In this document: piece by piece, positions 8,077 to 17,822 of the stretch
Layout: each line of letters starts with the position of its first letter
How positions within the stretch are numbered: the stretch's first letter is position 1
From: Leisingera thetidis
Lineage (GTDB): Bacteria > Pseudomonadota > Alphaproteobacteria > Rhodobacterales > Rhodobacteraceae
Assembly (NCBI RefSeq): GCF_025857195.1
Contig: NZ_CP109787.1
Coordinates: forward strand, 3,971,001-4,035,000
Direction of reading: 5' to 3'
Length of the DNA stretch: 64,000 bases
Position numbers and translations under genes: made by a program
The notes under the pieces: model-generated
Told to the model about the DNA's origin: nothing
Databases searched by the model: none
The model's input: only the letters and a program-made list of their open reading frames with translations

Positions 8077-8143
8077 CTGTTGCCCTCCAGTCTCCTCTGA
8101 CCGGGGACAATAAACGCAAAGGTGCTATCGCTACCAGTCCCTA

Positions 8144-9016
8144 CTAAAAATTTAGTTGTGGAACTTCGATATTGTCGATCAGCCGGACGCCGTCCATCCA
8201 GGCGGCGGCCAGCAGACGGGCGGGTTTGGACGGCGTGCCGAGCGCCTGCAGGGTTTCCGCGCAGCGAAGATCAAAGTATTCGACGTCGCCGAAACCGGCC
8301 TCCGCCAGCGCCTGCCGCGCGGCCGCTTCCAGCGGCGGCCAAGCCTCCCCGGCCGACGCCTTGGCCGCGGCCTCCCGCATTGCTGCATTCAGGGCAGCGG
8401 CCTTTGCCAGCGCGCGCTCCGACAGCAGCAGGTTGCGCGAGGACATGGCAAGCCCCGAAGCCTCGCGCACTGTCTCGCAGCCGATCACCCTGATGGGGAT
8501 GTCCAGATCCCGTGCCATCCGGGTGACCACCATCAGCTGCTGGTAATCTTTCTGGCCGAAGAACGCCTTGTCCGCACTGGTTTGCAGGAACAGCTTGGCC
8601 ACAACCGTCGCCACGCCATCGAAATGGCCGGGGCGGAAAGGGCCTTCCATCACCTCGGTGATGCTGCCGCCGACCGAGACATTGGTGGCATAGCCGTCCG
8701 GGTAGATCTGGTCCGGGTCCGGGACATAGATCAAATCGACACCGAAGGGCGCAAGCTTGTCCGCGTCCTCGTGCTCGGTGCGGGGATAGTTTGCCAGGTC
8801 TTCCGGGCTGTTGAACTGCCTAGGGTTCACGAAGATGGTGACCATCACGCGGTCACAGGCGTCCTTGGCCGCCGCCACCAGCGACAGGTGGCCCGCGTGC
8901 AGCGCCCCCATGGTGGGCACCACGGCAATGGTTTCACCGGCGCGGCGCCACTCTGCCGTCTTGGCGCGCAGGTCCGGCAGGCGGCGCAGGATAGGAGCAG
9001 TCATATCGGAAGTCAT
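8144..9016 (-). CDS. panC: Pantothenate synthetase
   Basis: A 290-residue pantoate-beta-alanine ligase that makes pantothenate for CoA synthesis. The nucleotidyl-transferase HIGH-like motif HAGH is at residues 40-43 within [13 protein letters not shown], and the second ATP loop (SGLAMSSRN) follows later. The start overlaps the panB stop (ATGA); an alternative in-frame ATG four codons on would give 286 residues, closer to homologues. It is the second gene of a panBC operon. The C-terminus ([10 protein letters not shown]) is complete. Confidence 0.95.
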   Translation of the reverse strand: MTSDMTAPILRRLPDLRAKTAEWRRAGETIAVVPTMGALHAGHLSLVAAAKDACDRVMVTIFVNPRQFNSPEDLANYPRTEHEDADKLAPFGVDLIYVPDPDQIYPDGYATNVSVGGSITEVMEGPFRPGHFDGVATVVAKLFLQTSADKAFFGQKDYQQLMVVTRMARDLDIPIRVIGCETVREASGLAMSSRNLLLSERALAKAAALNAAMREAAAKASAGEAWPPLEAAARQALAEAGFGDVEYFDLRCAETLQALGTPSKPARLLAAAWMDGVRLIDNIEVPQLNF

Positions 9017-9843
9017 CCTTTGGAGGGCGCCTGATCGGCAAAGACATGTTCCGCCGCCGGGAAGCTGCGGGCGCGTACTTCGGCGGCGTATTCGGCAATG
9101 CCGGCCTCGGCCAGCGGGCCAAGATCGGCGTAGCGTTTCACGAATTTCGGCTTGAAGGCGGAGAAGAAGCCCAGCATGTCATCGACCACCAGGATCTGCC
9201 CGTCGCAGCCGGCAGAGGCGCCGATGCCGATGGTGGGAATCGCCACCTCGGCGGTGATCTTGTCGGCCAGTTTCTGCGGCACCTTTTCCAGCACCACCGA
9301 GAACGCCCCGGCCTCCGCCACCGCACGGGCGTCCGCCAGCACCGCCTCCCCTTGGGTATCGCGGCCCTGCACCTTGTATCCGCCCAGCGTGTTGATCGAC
9401 TGCGGCGTCAGGCCGATATGCGCCATCACCGGGATGCCGCGCTTGACCAGGAAGCGGATGGTCTCCGCCATCTCGACGCCGCCTTCCAGCTTGACTGCGG
9501 CGCAGCCGGTTTCGGCCATCAGCCGGGCAGCATTGCGGAAGGCCTGCTGCGGGCTTTCCTCATAGGAGCCAAACGGCATGTCGATGACCAGCATGGCCTG
9601 GCTGAGGCCGCGCGCCACCGCCTGGCCGTGCAGGATCATCATCTCCATCGTCACGCCCAGGGTAGACGTCAGCCCGTGCAGCACCATGCCGACGCTGTCG
9701 CCGACCAGGACAAAGTCGCAATGCTTGTCCATCAGCTGCGCCATCGGCGTGGTATAGGCGGTAAGGCTCACCAAAGGCGTGCCGCCCTTGCGGGCCCGGA
9801 TGTCTTCGGCGTTGGGCGCCTGTTTCTTGGCTGTTGCGCTCAT
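9013..9843 (-). CDS. panB: 3-Methyl-2-oxobutanoate hydroxymethyltransferase
   Basis: A 276-residue ketopantoate hydroxymethyltransferase, the first committed enzyme of pantothenate synthesis, using methylene-tetrahydrofolate. Metal-binding DSVGMVLHG and the VKLEGG and [10 protein letters not shown] blocks are all present. I chose the ATG at 9843, 10 residues inside the longest frame, because AGGACACC precedes it and the product length fits the family. Coupled to panC by a four-base overlap. Transcribed divergently from the binding-protein gene at 10007. Confidence 0.95.
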   Translation of the reverse strand: MSATAKKQAPNAEDIRARKGGTPLVSLTAYTTPMAQLMDKHCDFVLVGDSVGMVLHGLTSTLGVTMEMMILHGQAVARGLSQAMLVIDMPFGSYEESPQQAFRNAARLMAETGCAAVKLEGGVEMAETIRFLVKRGIPVMAHIGLTPQSINTLGGYKVQGRDTQGEAVLADARAVAEAGAFSVVLEKVPQKLADKITAEVAIPTIGIGASAGCDGQILVVDDMLGFFSAFKPKFVKRYADLGPLAEAGIAEYAAEVRARSFPAAEHVFADQAPSKG

Positions 9844-9934
9844 GGTGTCCTGTCCGCGGTTCGAATGGCGCACGGATTACCAATTAACGCGGCGTGCTTC
9901 CAGTGCGCGAAATGCCGCCCGCCCTTGATTACGC

Positions 9935-9961
9935 TTGGGAAACAGGGAAACTCGTTTCCAA
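9935..9961. promoter_or_regulatory. Palindrome in the panB / ABC transporter divergent region
   Basis: GGAAACTCGTTTCC (9946-9959) is a perfect 6-2-6 palindrome, preceded by TTGGGAAAC, which repeats the half-site. It is 48 bases before the binding-protein start and about 100 bases before panB. A repressor operator is a reasonable guess; no adjacent regulator gene is present. Confidence 0.35.
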
Positions 9962-10006
9962 TAGGCGCCGTTTCCGGCCCGCATATTGTACATGGGGAGT
10001 TTTCCA

Positions 10007-11485
10007 ATGGCATTGAGATCACTTGTTCTTGCGGCCGGTTCCGCGCTGGCGCTGGCCGCAGGTAGCGCCTGGGCCAAGGACAGCGCCATCATCGCCCTGC
10101 AGCTGGAACCGCCGCATCTGGACCCGACCAGTGCCGCGGCGCAGGCCATCGACTCGGTGGTCTACAGCAATATCTTCGAGGGGCTGACCCGGTTCATGGG
10201 CGATGGTTCTGTGGTGCCGGGGCTGGCGGAAAGCTGGGAAATTTCCGAAGACGGCACCGTCTATACCTTCCGCTTGCGCGACGGCGTCACCTTTCACGAC
10301 GGCAGCGCGATGGATGCGGAAGACGTGAAATTCTCGCTCGACCGCGCCCGCGCCGAAGACAGCACCAACGCGCAGAAGGCGCTGTTCGAGGGGATCATGT
10401 CAGTCGATGCGGTGGACCCGCAGACCGTGCGGATCACGCTGGCGGCGCCGAATGGCAGCCTGCTGTTCAACCTCGCCTGGGGCGACGCGGTGATCGTGGC
10501 CCCCGAAAGCATTGACGACATCAAGACACACCCTGTCGGCACCGGCGCCTACACGTTCCAGGAATGGGTGCAGGGCGACCGCATCACCCTGGCCCGCAAC
10601 CCCGATTACTGGGGGGAGCAGCCGGCGCTGGCCTCGGCCACCTTCAAGTTCATCTCGGACCCCACCGCCGCTTTTGCCGCGATGATGGCGGAGGATATCG
10701 ACGCCTTCGACAACTTCCCGGCGCCGGAAAACCTGCCGCAGTTCGAGGCCGATCCGCGGTTCCAGGTGCTGGTCGGCTCCACCGAGGGCGAGACGATCCT
10801 GTCCATCAACAACAAGCAGCCGCCGTTTGACGATATCCGGGTGCGCCAGGCCGTGGCCCATGCCATCGACCGGCAGGCCATCATCGACGGCGCGATGTTC
10901 GGCTACGGAACCCCGATCGGCACCCATTTCGCGCCGCATAACCCGGCCTACAAGGATCTGACCGGCACGTCCTCCTATGATCCGGAAAAGGCCAAGGCGC
11001 TGCTGGCTGAAGCCGACCTTGCCGAGGGTTTCGAGACCACCCTGCACCTGCCGCCGCCGTCGTACGCCCGCCGCGGCGGCGAGATTGTTGCCGCGCAGCT
11101 GGCCGCGGTGGGGATCAAGGCCGAGATTATCAATGTGGAATGGGCGCAATGGCTGGAGACGGTGTTCCGCGGCAAGAATTTCGGCCTGAGCATCGTCAGC
11201 CACACCGAGCCGATGGACATCGGCATCTACGGGCGGCCCGATTACTACTTCCAGTACGACAGCAGTGCCTTTCAGGAGCTGATGGCCCGGCTGGACACCA
11301 CCACTGATCCGGACAGCCGCACCGCGCTGCTGCAGGAGGCGCAGGAGATGCTCGCGGCGGAGTACGTCAACGGCTACCTGTTCCAGCTGGCCAAGCTGGG
11401 CGTCGCCAAGGCCGGGCTGCAAGGGCTGTGGGAGAATGCCCCCACCGCCGCCATCGACCTGAGCGCGCTCAGCTGGGCGGAGTAA
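10007..11485 (+). CDS. Periplasmic peptide/opine-type ABC binding protein (SBP family 5)
   Basis: A 492-residue extracellular solute-binding protein of family 5 (DppA/OppA type). A Sec signal peptide covers the first 23 residues (ending AWA). The mature protein opens with the EPPHLDPT pattern and has the family block GLAESWEISEDGTVYTFRLRDG shape near residues 70-90. GGGGAG lies 7 bases before the ATG at 10007. Its transporter subunits follow at 12860-16223, after a gene on the opposite strand. Ligand not readable from sequence; peptides, opines or polyamine conjugates are possible. Confidence 0.88.
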   Translation: MALRSLVLAAGSALALAAGSAWAKDSAIIALQLEPPHLDPTSAAAQAIDSVVYSNIFEGLTRFMGDGSVVPGLAESWEISEDGTVYTFRLRDGVTFHDGSAMDAEDVKFSLDRARAEDSTNAQKALFEGIMSVDAVDPQTVRITLAAPNGSLLFNLAWGDAVIVAPESIDDIKTHPVGTGAYTFQEWVQGDRITLARNPDYWGEQPALASATFKFISDPTAAFAAMMAEDIDAFDNFPAPENLPQFEADPRFQVLVGSTEGETILSINNKQPPFDDIRVRQAVAHAIDRQAIIDGAMFGYGTPIGTHFAPHNPAYKDLTGTSSYDPEKAKALLAEADLAEGFETTLHLPPPSYARRGGEIVAAQLAAVGIKAEIINVEWAQWLETVFRGKNFGLSIVSHTEPMDIGIYGRPDYYFQYDSSAFQELMARLDTTTDPDSRTALLQEAQEMLAAEYVNGYLFQLAKLGVAKAGLQGLWENAPTAAIDLSALSWAE

Positions 11486-11525
11486 AGCCTGTTTAAACTT
11501 TTTCGCCCGGCCGCCAGGCCGGGCA

Positions 11526-12644
11526 TCACAGCCCCCGTCTTGCCCGCAGATAGGCCACCCGCTCCCGGATCTTGTGCCGCACTTCCCCGCCGCGCGGCTG
11601 GTCCCGGAGGGTGGTGAACCAATGTTCTGGCGGATTGCGGCCCATCCGGTGGCCGGTGAACTCCAGCCCGCGCAGAACGCCCTCGCCCGCCGCTGGCAGC
11701 CTTGCCGGCACATCGAACCCGTTCAGCGCGGCCCAGACTCCAGTCCAGAGCCGCCCCGCCGACCACGGGTTGTAGCCGCCCCCGCCCAAAACCAGATACC
11801 GCGGCGCCATCCCCATCAGCGCCCGCACCACCGCCCAATGGGCGTTGTTGGACAGGTCCAGATGCGGCAGCGGATCTTCTGTCACCGCATCCGCCCCGCA
11901 TTGCAGCACGATGGCATCCGGCGCAAATGCCGCGACCGCGGGCAGGATCAGTTCCTCGCGGATGAAGGCCATCTCGTCATCGTTGAAGCCGCGCGGCACC
12001 GGCAGGTTCAGGGCGGAGCCGCCCGCGTCCGCCTCCAGCCGCCCGGTCTTGGGCCACAGGTTTTCCTCATGCACGGAGATCATCAGCATGTCCGCATCAC
12101 CGGCAAAGCCATGCTCCACCCCGTCGGCGTGATGCGCGTCGATGTCCACATAGGCGATGCGCCGCGCTCCGTTATGGCGCAGTGACAGCATCGCCAGCAC
12201 GGGATCGTTCAGATAGCAGAACCCGTTGGCCCGGTCCGGCATCCCGTGATGGGTGCCGCCCGCCGGGTTGTAGACGATGCCGCCCTTTGCCAGCAGCTCC
12301 CCTGCGAGGATCGACCCGCCCGCTGCGGTGGCGGGGCGGCGGAAGATTTCCGTAAAAACCGGGTTGGAGATGGTGCCCAGATGATGCCGCGCCCGCACCT
12401 CTTCACTCACCGCTTGCGCGGCCTCTGCCGCCTGCAGCGCCGCGACATATTCCGGGGTGTGCCAGGCGGTCAGCGCTGCCGGCTTCGCCCGCGGGGAGTT
12501 GACATAGACCTCATCCGGCAGCCAGCCCAGCGCCCGCGACAGGTCCATCACGGTCGAAACCCGCGGCACCCGCAAGGGGTGCGTGCGCCCGTAGGACGAC
12601 CCGCGGTAGATTTCCGATCCGATGAACAGGGGACGTGCCAGCAT
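11526..12644 (-). CDS. Histone deacetylase-family hydrolase (AcuC / acetylpolyamine amidohydrolase-like)
   Basis: A 372-residue zinc amidohydrolase of the arginase/deacetylase superfamily. The paired catalytic histidines are His132-His133 (GGTHHGMPDRANGFCYLND), zinc ligands Asp169 and His171 (DIDAHHADG) and Asp257 (EDPLP), and the late GGGGYN holds the transition-state Tyr. I used the ATG at 12644, where homology to the MLARPLFIGS start begins, although the frame is open to 12809. It lies on the opposite strand inside an ABC importer cluster that ends in an aldehyde dehydrogenase. Deacetylation of an imported acetyl-amide is an attractive inference. Confidence 0.85.
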   Translation of the reverse strand: MLARPLFIGSEIYRGSSYGRTHPLRVPRVSTVMDLSRALGWLPDEVYVNSPRAKPAALTAWHTPEYVAALQAAEAAQAVSEEVRARHHLGTISNPVFTEIFRRPATAAGGSILAGELLAKGGIVYNPAGGTHHGMPDRANGFCYLNDPVLAMLSLRHNGARRIAYVDIDAHHADGVEHGFAGDADMLMISVHEENLWPKTGRLEADAGGSALNLPVPRGFNDDEMAFIREELILPAVAAFAPDAIVLQCGADAVTEDPLPHLDLSNNAHWAVVRALMGMAPRYLVLGGGGYNPWSAGRLWTGVWAALNGFDVPARLPAAGEGVLRGLEFTGHRMGRNPPEHWFTTLRDQPRGGEVRHKIRERVAYLRARRGL

Positions 12645-12859
12645 GAAACAGTCATAGACGAATTCACCCGTCCTGCGGAAGCCGCCGCCCGGAAACACCC
12701 AGAAAGGCCTGTCCGGCCTGCAGGGGCCGTGCGATACCCGCGCAAAGTCCGGTCCTGTCCCCCTCAACCCGCTGGGAACGGGACGGAATTTTGCCCTCAT
12801 GGGGCGCATTGCCCGCTTCCCTCTGGACCGCGCGGCTGCACGCTCCTAACGTGGCGGCC

Positions 12860-13807
12860 ATGCTGCGTTACACCCTGAAACGCCTCCTGTCGCTGATCCT
12901 CAGCCTGGCCGCTGCCTCGCTGGTCATCTTCCTTGTCGTAGAGGTGGCGCCGGGTGATCCCGCCTCCTTCATGCTGGGGGTCAACGCGCAGGCCGATACC
13001 GTCGCGGCCCTGCGGGCCGAGCTGGGGCTGGACCAGGGCAAGGCCGCGCGCTACCTCGCTTGGGCCGGGGGGATGCTGAGCGGGGATTTCGGCACCTCCT
13101 ACACCTACCGCACGCCGGTTGCCGGGATGATCGCCGACCGTCTGTGGGTGTCGCTGCCGCTGGCGATTTACGCGCTGGCGCTGTCGACCCTGATCGCCTT
13201 TCCGGCAGGCATCTATGCTGCTGCCCGCCGCGGCAAGCCGGGCGACATGGCGGTGACCGGCGCCACCCAGCTGGGCGTGGCAGTGCCGAATTTCTGGTTT
13301 GCGATGATGCTGGTGCTGGTCTTTGCCATCAACCTGCGCTGGTTCGGGGCCGGCGGGTTTCCGGGCTGGGAGGCCGGGCTTTGGGCCGGGCTGCATGCGC
13401 TCACCCTGCCCGCCATCGCGCTGGCGCTGCCGCAGGCGGCGATCCTGACCCGGGTGATGCGCTCCTCCCTGCTCGACATCCTGGACGAAGATTTCATCCG
13501 CACGGCCCGCGCCAAGGGGCTGACCCGGCGCCAGGCGCTGTGGCGGCACGGGGTGCGCAACGCGCTGATCCCGGTGCTGACGATCATCGGGCTGCAGTTT
13601 TCCTTCCTGCTTGCCGGCGCCATCATCATCGAGCAGGTGTTCTACCTGCCCGGCCTCGGGCGGCTGGTGTTCCAGGCGATTTCCGCGCGGGATCTGATCG
13701 TGGTGGAATCGGTGGTGATGCTGCTGGTCTTTGCCGTCATCACGGTGAATTTCCTGGTCGATCTGGCCTATGCGCTGGTGGATCCGCGCCTTAGGAGCCG
13801 GACATGA
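12860..13807 (+). CDS. ABC transporter permease, DppB type
   Basis: A 315-residue inner-membrane permease with six expected membrane segments. It has the DppB/OppB N-terminal VEVAPGDPA region and the EAA loop EDFIRTARAKGLTRRQALWRHGVRNALIPV that contacts the ATPase. I placed the start at 12860 (MLRYTLKRLLSL), the usual family start, rather than the earlier ATG at 12791 that would add 23 non-homologous residues. Its stop overlaps the next permease start (ATGA at 13804). Confidence 0.9.
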   Translation: MLRYTLKRLLSLILSLAAASLVIFLVVEVAPGDPASFMLGVNAQADTVAALRAELGLDQGKAARYLAWAGGMLSGDFGTSYTYRTPVAGMIADRLWVSLPLAIYALALSTLIAFPAGIYAAARRGKPGDMAVTGATQLGVAVPNFWFAMMLVLVFAINLRWFGAGGFPGWEAGLWAGLHALTLPAIALALPQAAILTRVMRSSLLDILDEDFIRTARAKGLTRRQALWRHGVRNALIPVLTIIGLQFSFLLAGAIIIEQVFYLPGLGRLVFQAISARDLIVVESVVMLLVFAVITVNFLVDLAYALVDPRLRSRT

Positions 13808-14619
13808 CCCGCAACCTGCTCATCGGCGGCCTGCTGTCCTCGCTGGTGCTGCTGGCAGCGGCGGTGTCGTTCCTGTGGACGCCCTTCGATCACACCGCGA
13901 TGAACATCCCCGCCAAGCTGCAGACGCCCAACGCGCAGCACTGGCTGGGCACCGACCATTTCGGGCGCGATCTGGTGTCGATGATCATGGTCGGCGCCCG
14001 CACCTCCATCGCGGTGGCGCTGGTGGCGGTCGGCATCGGCATGGGCGCGGGGGTGCCGCTGGGTCTGGCGGCGGCGGCGCGCAAGGGGTCGTGGCTGGAT
14101 GAGCTGATCATGCGCGGCAATGACCTGATCTTTGCCTTCCCGTCGCTGGTGATTGCCATCCTGATCACCGCGGTGCTGGGGGCCGGCGCCGTGAACGCGA
14201 TCATCGCCATCGGCATCTTCAACATCCCGGTCTTTGCCCGCGTCACCCGCGGCGCGGCGCTGTCCTGGTGGCAGCGGGAGTTCATCCTGGCCGCCCGCGT
14301 AGCGGGCAAGAACGCCGCCCGCATCTCTGCCGAGCATATCCTGCCCAACATCGCGAACCTCTTGATCGTGCAGGGCACCATCCAGTTTTCGCTGGGCATC
14401 CTGGCCGAGGCGGGGCTGTCCTATGTCGGGCTTGGCGCCCAGCCGCCGGCCCCCAGCTGGGGCCGGATGCTGGCCGATGCGCAGACCATGGTCAGCTTTG
14501 CTCCGCATCTGGCGCTGGTGCCGGGCTGCGCCATCATCCTCACCGTGCTGGGCCTGAACCTGCTGGGCGACGGGCTGCGCGATCATCTGGATCCCAAGCT
14601 GAGAGTGGCCCGCGCATGA
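13804..14619 (+). CDS. ABC transporter permease, DppC type
   Basis: A 271-residue partner permease. It has the DppC signature GTDHFGRDLVSMIMVGARTSI near residues 38-60, a cytoplasmic EAA loop (EFILAARVAGKNAARISAEHILPN) and about six membrane segments. It overlaps its neighbours by four bases at both ends (ATGA at 13804 and at 14616), so permeases and ATPase are translationally coupled. Confidence 0.9.
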   Translation: MTRNLLIGGLLSSLVLLAAAVSFLWTPFDHTAMNIPAKLQTPNAQHWLGTDHFGRDLVSMIMVGARTSIAVALVAVGIGMGAGVPLGLAAAARKGSWLDELIMRGNDLIFAFPSLVIAILITAVLGAGAVNAIIAIGIFNIPVFARVTRGAALSWWQREFILAARVAGKNAARISAEHILPNIANLLIVQGTIQFSLGILAEAGLSYVGLGAQPPAPSWGRMLADAQTMVSFAPHLALVPGCAIILTVLGLNLLGDGLRDHLDPKLRVARA

Positions 14620-16223
14620 CCCTGCTGGACGTCACCAGCCTGTCGCTCACGATCGGCGCCTTTCCGGTGCTGAAGGATGTCTCCTTTCATATCGGACCCG
14701 GCGAGATCGTGGCCGTCACCGGCGAAAGCGGCTCCGGCAAGTCGATGACGGCGCTGGCAGTGATGCAGCTGCTGCCGGATCTGGCAACGTGCAAGGGATA
14801 CATCACGCTGGACGGCACCCAGCTGCTGGAGCAGAGCGAGGCGCAGATGTGCGCCATCCGCGGCCAGTCCATCGGCATGGTGTTCCAGGAGCCGATGACG
14901 GCGCTGAACCCGGTCAAGACCATCGGCGAGCAGGTGATGGAGACCATCCTGATCCACCAGGCGGTGCCGCGCGCCGATGCCGAAGCCCGTGCGCAGGAGA
15001 TGCTGGAGCGGGTCGGGCTGCCGCCGGACCGGTTCCCCCTGACCCGCTACCCGCACGAGCTGTCGGGCGGCCAGCGCCAGCGGGTGGTGATCGCCATGGC
15101 CATCGCCTTGCGCCCGAAACTGCTGATTGCCGATGAGCCGACGACCGCGCTGGACGTGACCACCCAGGCGCAGATCCTCGACCTGCTGCGGGACCTGGTG
15201 CAGGACTACGGCATGGGGCTGCTGATCATCACCCATGACCTGGCGGTAGTGGCCAGGCTGGCCGACCGGATCGTGGTGATGCGGCATGGCGAGGTGGTGG
15301 AGACTGGTGATACCAGCCGGCTGCTGCGCAACATGCGCCATCCTTATACCCGGATGCTGTTTGCGGCTTCGAACCATCAGGTAGCGCTGCCGGAGCCGCC
15401 GCCGCCGGTCCCGCTGCTGGAGGTCAGGGGGGCCATCCGCGACTACCAGACGCCGCGCGACTCGCTGTTCTCCAGACCCGGCACATTCCGCGCCGTCAAT
15501 GATGTTTCTTTTACCCTGAATCGCGGCGAGCGGCTGGGGCTGGTGGGGGAGTCCGGCTGCGGAAAATCGACCCTGACGCGGGCGATTCTGGGGCTGGAGC
15601 CGCTGCAGGGCGGGGACATCCTGCTCGATGGAGCGCCCGTGTCGACCGGGCTCAGCCCGGCAGTCCGGCGCAAGATGCAGGTGGTGTTCCAGGACCCCTA
15701 CGGCAGCTTCAATCCGCGCCACCGGGTGGAGCGGCTGATTACCGAGCCCTTTCACACGCTGGAGAACCCGCCCGCCGGCAGCGAACGGTCCGATTTGATT
15801 GCCGAAACCCTGTCTGCCGTCGGGCTGCAGCCTGACGATGCCGGGAAATACATTCACCAGTTCTCCGGCGGACAGCGCCAGCGCGTCGCCATTGCCCGCG
15901 CGCTGATCACCCGGCCCGAGCTGATCATCTTTGACGAGGCGGTTTCTGCTCTCGACGTCTCGGTCCGCGCCCGCATCCTCGACCTGCTGGCGGAGCTGTG
16001 CGGCGCCTGCAGCCTGACCTATCTGTTCATCAGCCACGATCTGAGCGTGGTGCGCACCATTACCGACCGCTGCCTGGTGATGCAGAAAGGGGAGATCGTC
16101 GAACAGGGCGCAACGGAAGACATCTTTGACAATCCCCGGCACCCCTACACCCGCCAGCTGATCGCCGCCGCCCCCGTGCTGCCCGGTCAGGCGGACCTGG
16201 TAAGGAGTTCACAGCATGCATAA
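14616..16223 (+). CDS. Fused double ATPase of the peptide-type ABC importer (DppD-DppF)
   Basis: A 535-residue protein with two complete ABC ATPase domains joined in tandem, replacing separate DppD and DppF. Domain 1 has Walker A GESGSGKS near residue 36, signature LSGGQRQR near 150 and Walker [13 protein letters not shown]. Domain 2 has GESGCGKS near 315, FSGGQRQR near 420 and [12 protein letters not shown]. The inter-domain region has the Cys-poor oligopeptide-transport linker. The ATG at 14616 overlaps the DppC stop; the frame is open further upstream but inside the permease gene. Its end overlaps the aldehyde dehydrogenase start by eight bases. Confidence 0.92.
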   Translation: MTLLDVTSLSLTIGAFPVLKDVSFHIGPGEIVAVTGESGSGKSMTALAVMQLLPDLATCKGYITLDGTQLLEQSEAQMCAIRGQSIGMVFQEPMTALNPVKTIGEQVMETILIHQAVPRADAEARAQEMLERVGLPPDRFPLTRYPHELSGGQRQRVVIAMAIALRPKLLIADEPTTALDVTTQAQILDLLRDLVQDYGMGLLIITHDLAVVARLADRIVVMRHGEVVETGDTSRLLRNMRHPYTRMLFAASNHQVALPEPPPPVPLLEVRGAIRDYQTPRDSLFSRPGTFRAVNDVSFTLNRGERLGLVGESGCGKSTLTRAILGLEPLQGGDILLDGAPVSTGLSPAVRRKMQVVFQDPYGSFNPRHRVERLITEPFHTLENPPAGSERSDLIAETLSAVGLQPDDAGKYIHQFSGGQRQRVAIARALITRPELIIFDEAVSALDVSVRARILDLLAELCGACSLTYLFISHDLSVVRTITDRCLVMQKGEIVEQGATEDIFDNPRHPYTRQLIAAAPVLPGQADLVRSSQHA

Positions 16224-17667
16224 TCCCCTCTGGTTCGATCCCGCGCTCTGCCTGATCGGCGGCAGCTGGGTGCCCGCCGCAGGCGGCGGAACCCTGCCGC
16301 TGGTGAACCCGTCCGACGGCAGCGAGATCTGCCGGATTGCCCGCGGGGGCGCATCCGAGATTGACGCCGCCGTGCAGGCCGCCGGCGCGGCGCTGGACGG
16401 GAAATGGGGCGCCATGACGGCACTGGAACGCGGCCGCATCCTGACCCGGATCGGCCAGCTGGTGCTGGAACGGGCCGAGGATCTGGCCGCCTTGGAAGCA
16501 CTGGATGTGGGCAAGCCGCTGAGCCAGGCCCGCGCCGATGCCCTGGCGCTGGCGCGCTACTGTGAATTTTACGGCGGCGCGGCGGACAAGGTGACAGGCG
16601 AAACCATTCCCTATCTCGACGGCTACACCGTCTATACACTGCGCGAACCGCACGGGGTGACGGGCCATATCGTGCCTTGGAACTATCCGATGCAGATCAT
16701 CGGCCGCTCGGTCGGCGCGGCGCTGGCGATGGGCAATGCCTGCGTGCTGAAGCCGGCCGAGGAAGCCTGTCTGACGGCGCTGGCCTTTGCCCGTATCGCG
16801 ATCGAGGCCGGGCTGCCGGCCGGGGCGCTGAACGTGGTGCCGGGCCTTGGGGCCGAGGCCGGAGCGGCGCTGGCGGGGCACCCGGGCGTGCAGCATATCT
16901 CCTTTACCGGGTCGGTCCGGACCGGGGCGCTGGTGCAGCAGGCAGCAGGCGCCAATGTGGTGCCCGTCACGCTGGAACTGGGCGGCAAATCCCCGCAGCT
17001 GGTGTTCGACGATGCCGATCTGGATGCCGCATTGCCGTTCCTGGTGAACGCAGGCATCCAGAATGCCGGCCAGACCTGCTCGGCGTCCTCGCGCATTCTG
17101 GTGCAGCGCGGTGTCTACGATGAGGTGAAGCGGCGCATGGCTGCGGCCTACAGGCAGTTGACGGCGGGGCCGGCCACGGAAGATCTGCGCCTGGGTCCGC
17201 TGATTTCGGCCCGGCAGAAGCAGATCGTCGAAGGGTTTCTGGACAAGGGGGCGGATCTGCAGCTCGCGGCACAGGGCGAAATCGTCTCTCATGCGCCGCC
17301 GGAAGGCGCCTATGTGCGTCCCACCCTGTTTGCCGATGTGCCGCCGGATCATCTGCTGGCGCAGGACGAGATTTTCGGCCCGGTTCAGGTGCTGATTCCG
17401 TTCAGCACCGAGGAAGACGCCCTGCGGATTGCAAATGCCACCGACTACGGGCTGGTCGCCAGCGTCTGGACCCGCGACGGCGGCCGCCAGATGCGGCTGG
17501 CGAAAAAGCTGCGCGCAGGCCAGGTCTTCGTCAACAACTACGGGGCCGGCGGCGGCGCGGAGCTGCCCTTTGGCGGTGTCGGAAAATCCGGTCACGGGAG
17601 GGAAAAAGGCTTTGAAGCGCTCTACGGGTTCTCGCAGCTGAAGACCGTCGCGGCGCATCACGGCTAG
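16216..17667 (+). CDS. NAD(P)-dependent aldehyde dehydrogenase
   Basis: A 483-residue ALDH-superfamily enzyme. The general-base motif LELGGKSPQ is followed by the catalytic Cys at about residue 288 (GQTCSASSR). The N-terminal IPWNYP-type motif (VPWNYPMQI) and the C-terminal LPFGGVGKSGHGREKG complete the signature. Closest in flavour to betaine/gamma-aminobutyraldehyde dehydrogenases. AAGGAG lies just upstream within the ATPase tail. As the last gene of the ABC operon it probably oxidises an aldehyde made from the imported substrate; with the nearby deacetylase-like gene this hints at acetyl-polyamine or related amine catabolism (inference). Confidence 0.9.
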   Translation: MHNPLWFDPALCLIGGSWVPAAGGGTLPLVNPSDGSEICRIARGGASEIDAAVQAAGAALDGKWGAMTALERGRILTRIGQLVLERAEDLAALEALDVGKPLSQARADALALARYCEFYGGAADKVTGETIPYLDGYTVYTLREPHGVTGHIVPWNYPMQIIGRSVGAALAMGNACVLKPAEEACLTALAFARIAIEAGLPAGALNVVPGLGAEAGAALAGHPGVQHISFTGSVRTGALVQQAAGANVVPVTLELGGKSPQLVFDDADLDAALPFLVNAGIQNAGQTCSASSRILVQRGVYDEVKRRMAAAYRQLTAGPATEDLRLGPLISARQKQIVEGFLDKGADLQLAAQGEIVSHAPPEGAYVRPTLFADVPPDHLLAQDEIFGPVQVLIPFSTEEDALRIANATDYGLVASVWTRDGGRQMRLAKKLRAGQVFVNNYGAGGGAELPFGGVGKSGHGREKGFEALYGFSQLKTVAAHHG

Positions 17668-17717
17668 GTCCGTCAGACGCAAGAGGTATTGCGCTGTGCC
17701 TTGCACATCGCCAGGGG

Positions 17718-17797
17718 GCAGGCCGCGCCTTCGGCGCGGCCTGCCGGGCCCAAGGGGCGCCCGTGCTTTTCAAAGCAGGGGCAACGCGCGGGAGCGG
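17718..17797 (+). repeat. Double-hairpin intergenic repeat, copy 3
   Basis: A perfect 12-bp hairpin (17718-17729 with 17733-17744, loop TTC), GCCGGGCCCAAG, a second hairpin TGCTTT/AAAGCA (17764-17777), then GCGCGGGAGCGG. It occupies the gap between the convergent aldehyde dehydrogenase and pncB and could serve as a terminator for either. Confidence 0.7.
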
Positions 17798-17822
17798 CCC
17801 GGCAATTCGCCGGAACAGGGCC

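Noticed and set aside
12645..12809. Longer N-terminus of the deacetylase-family protein
   Set aside because: The 55 extra residues are Arg/Pro-rich and not conserved; they would overlap the promoter side of the permease gene.
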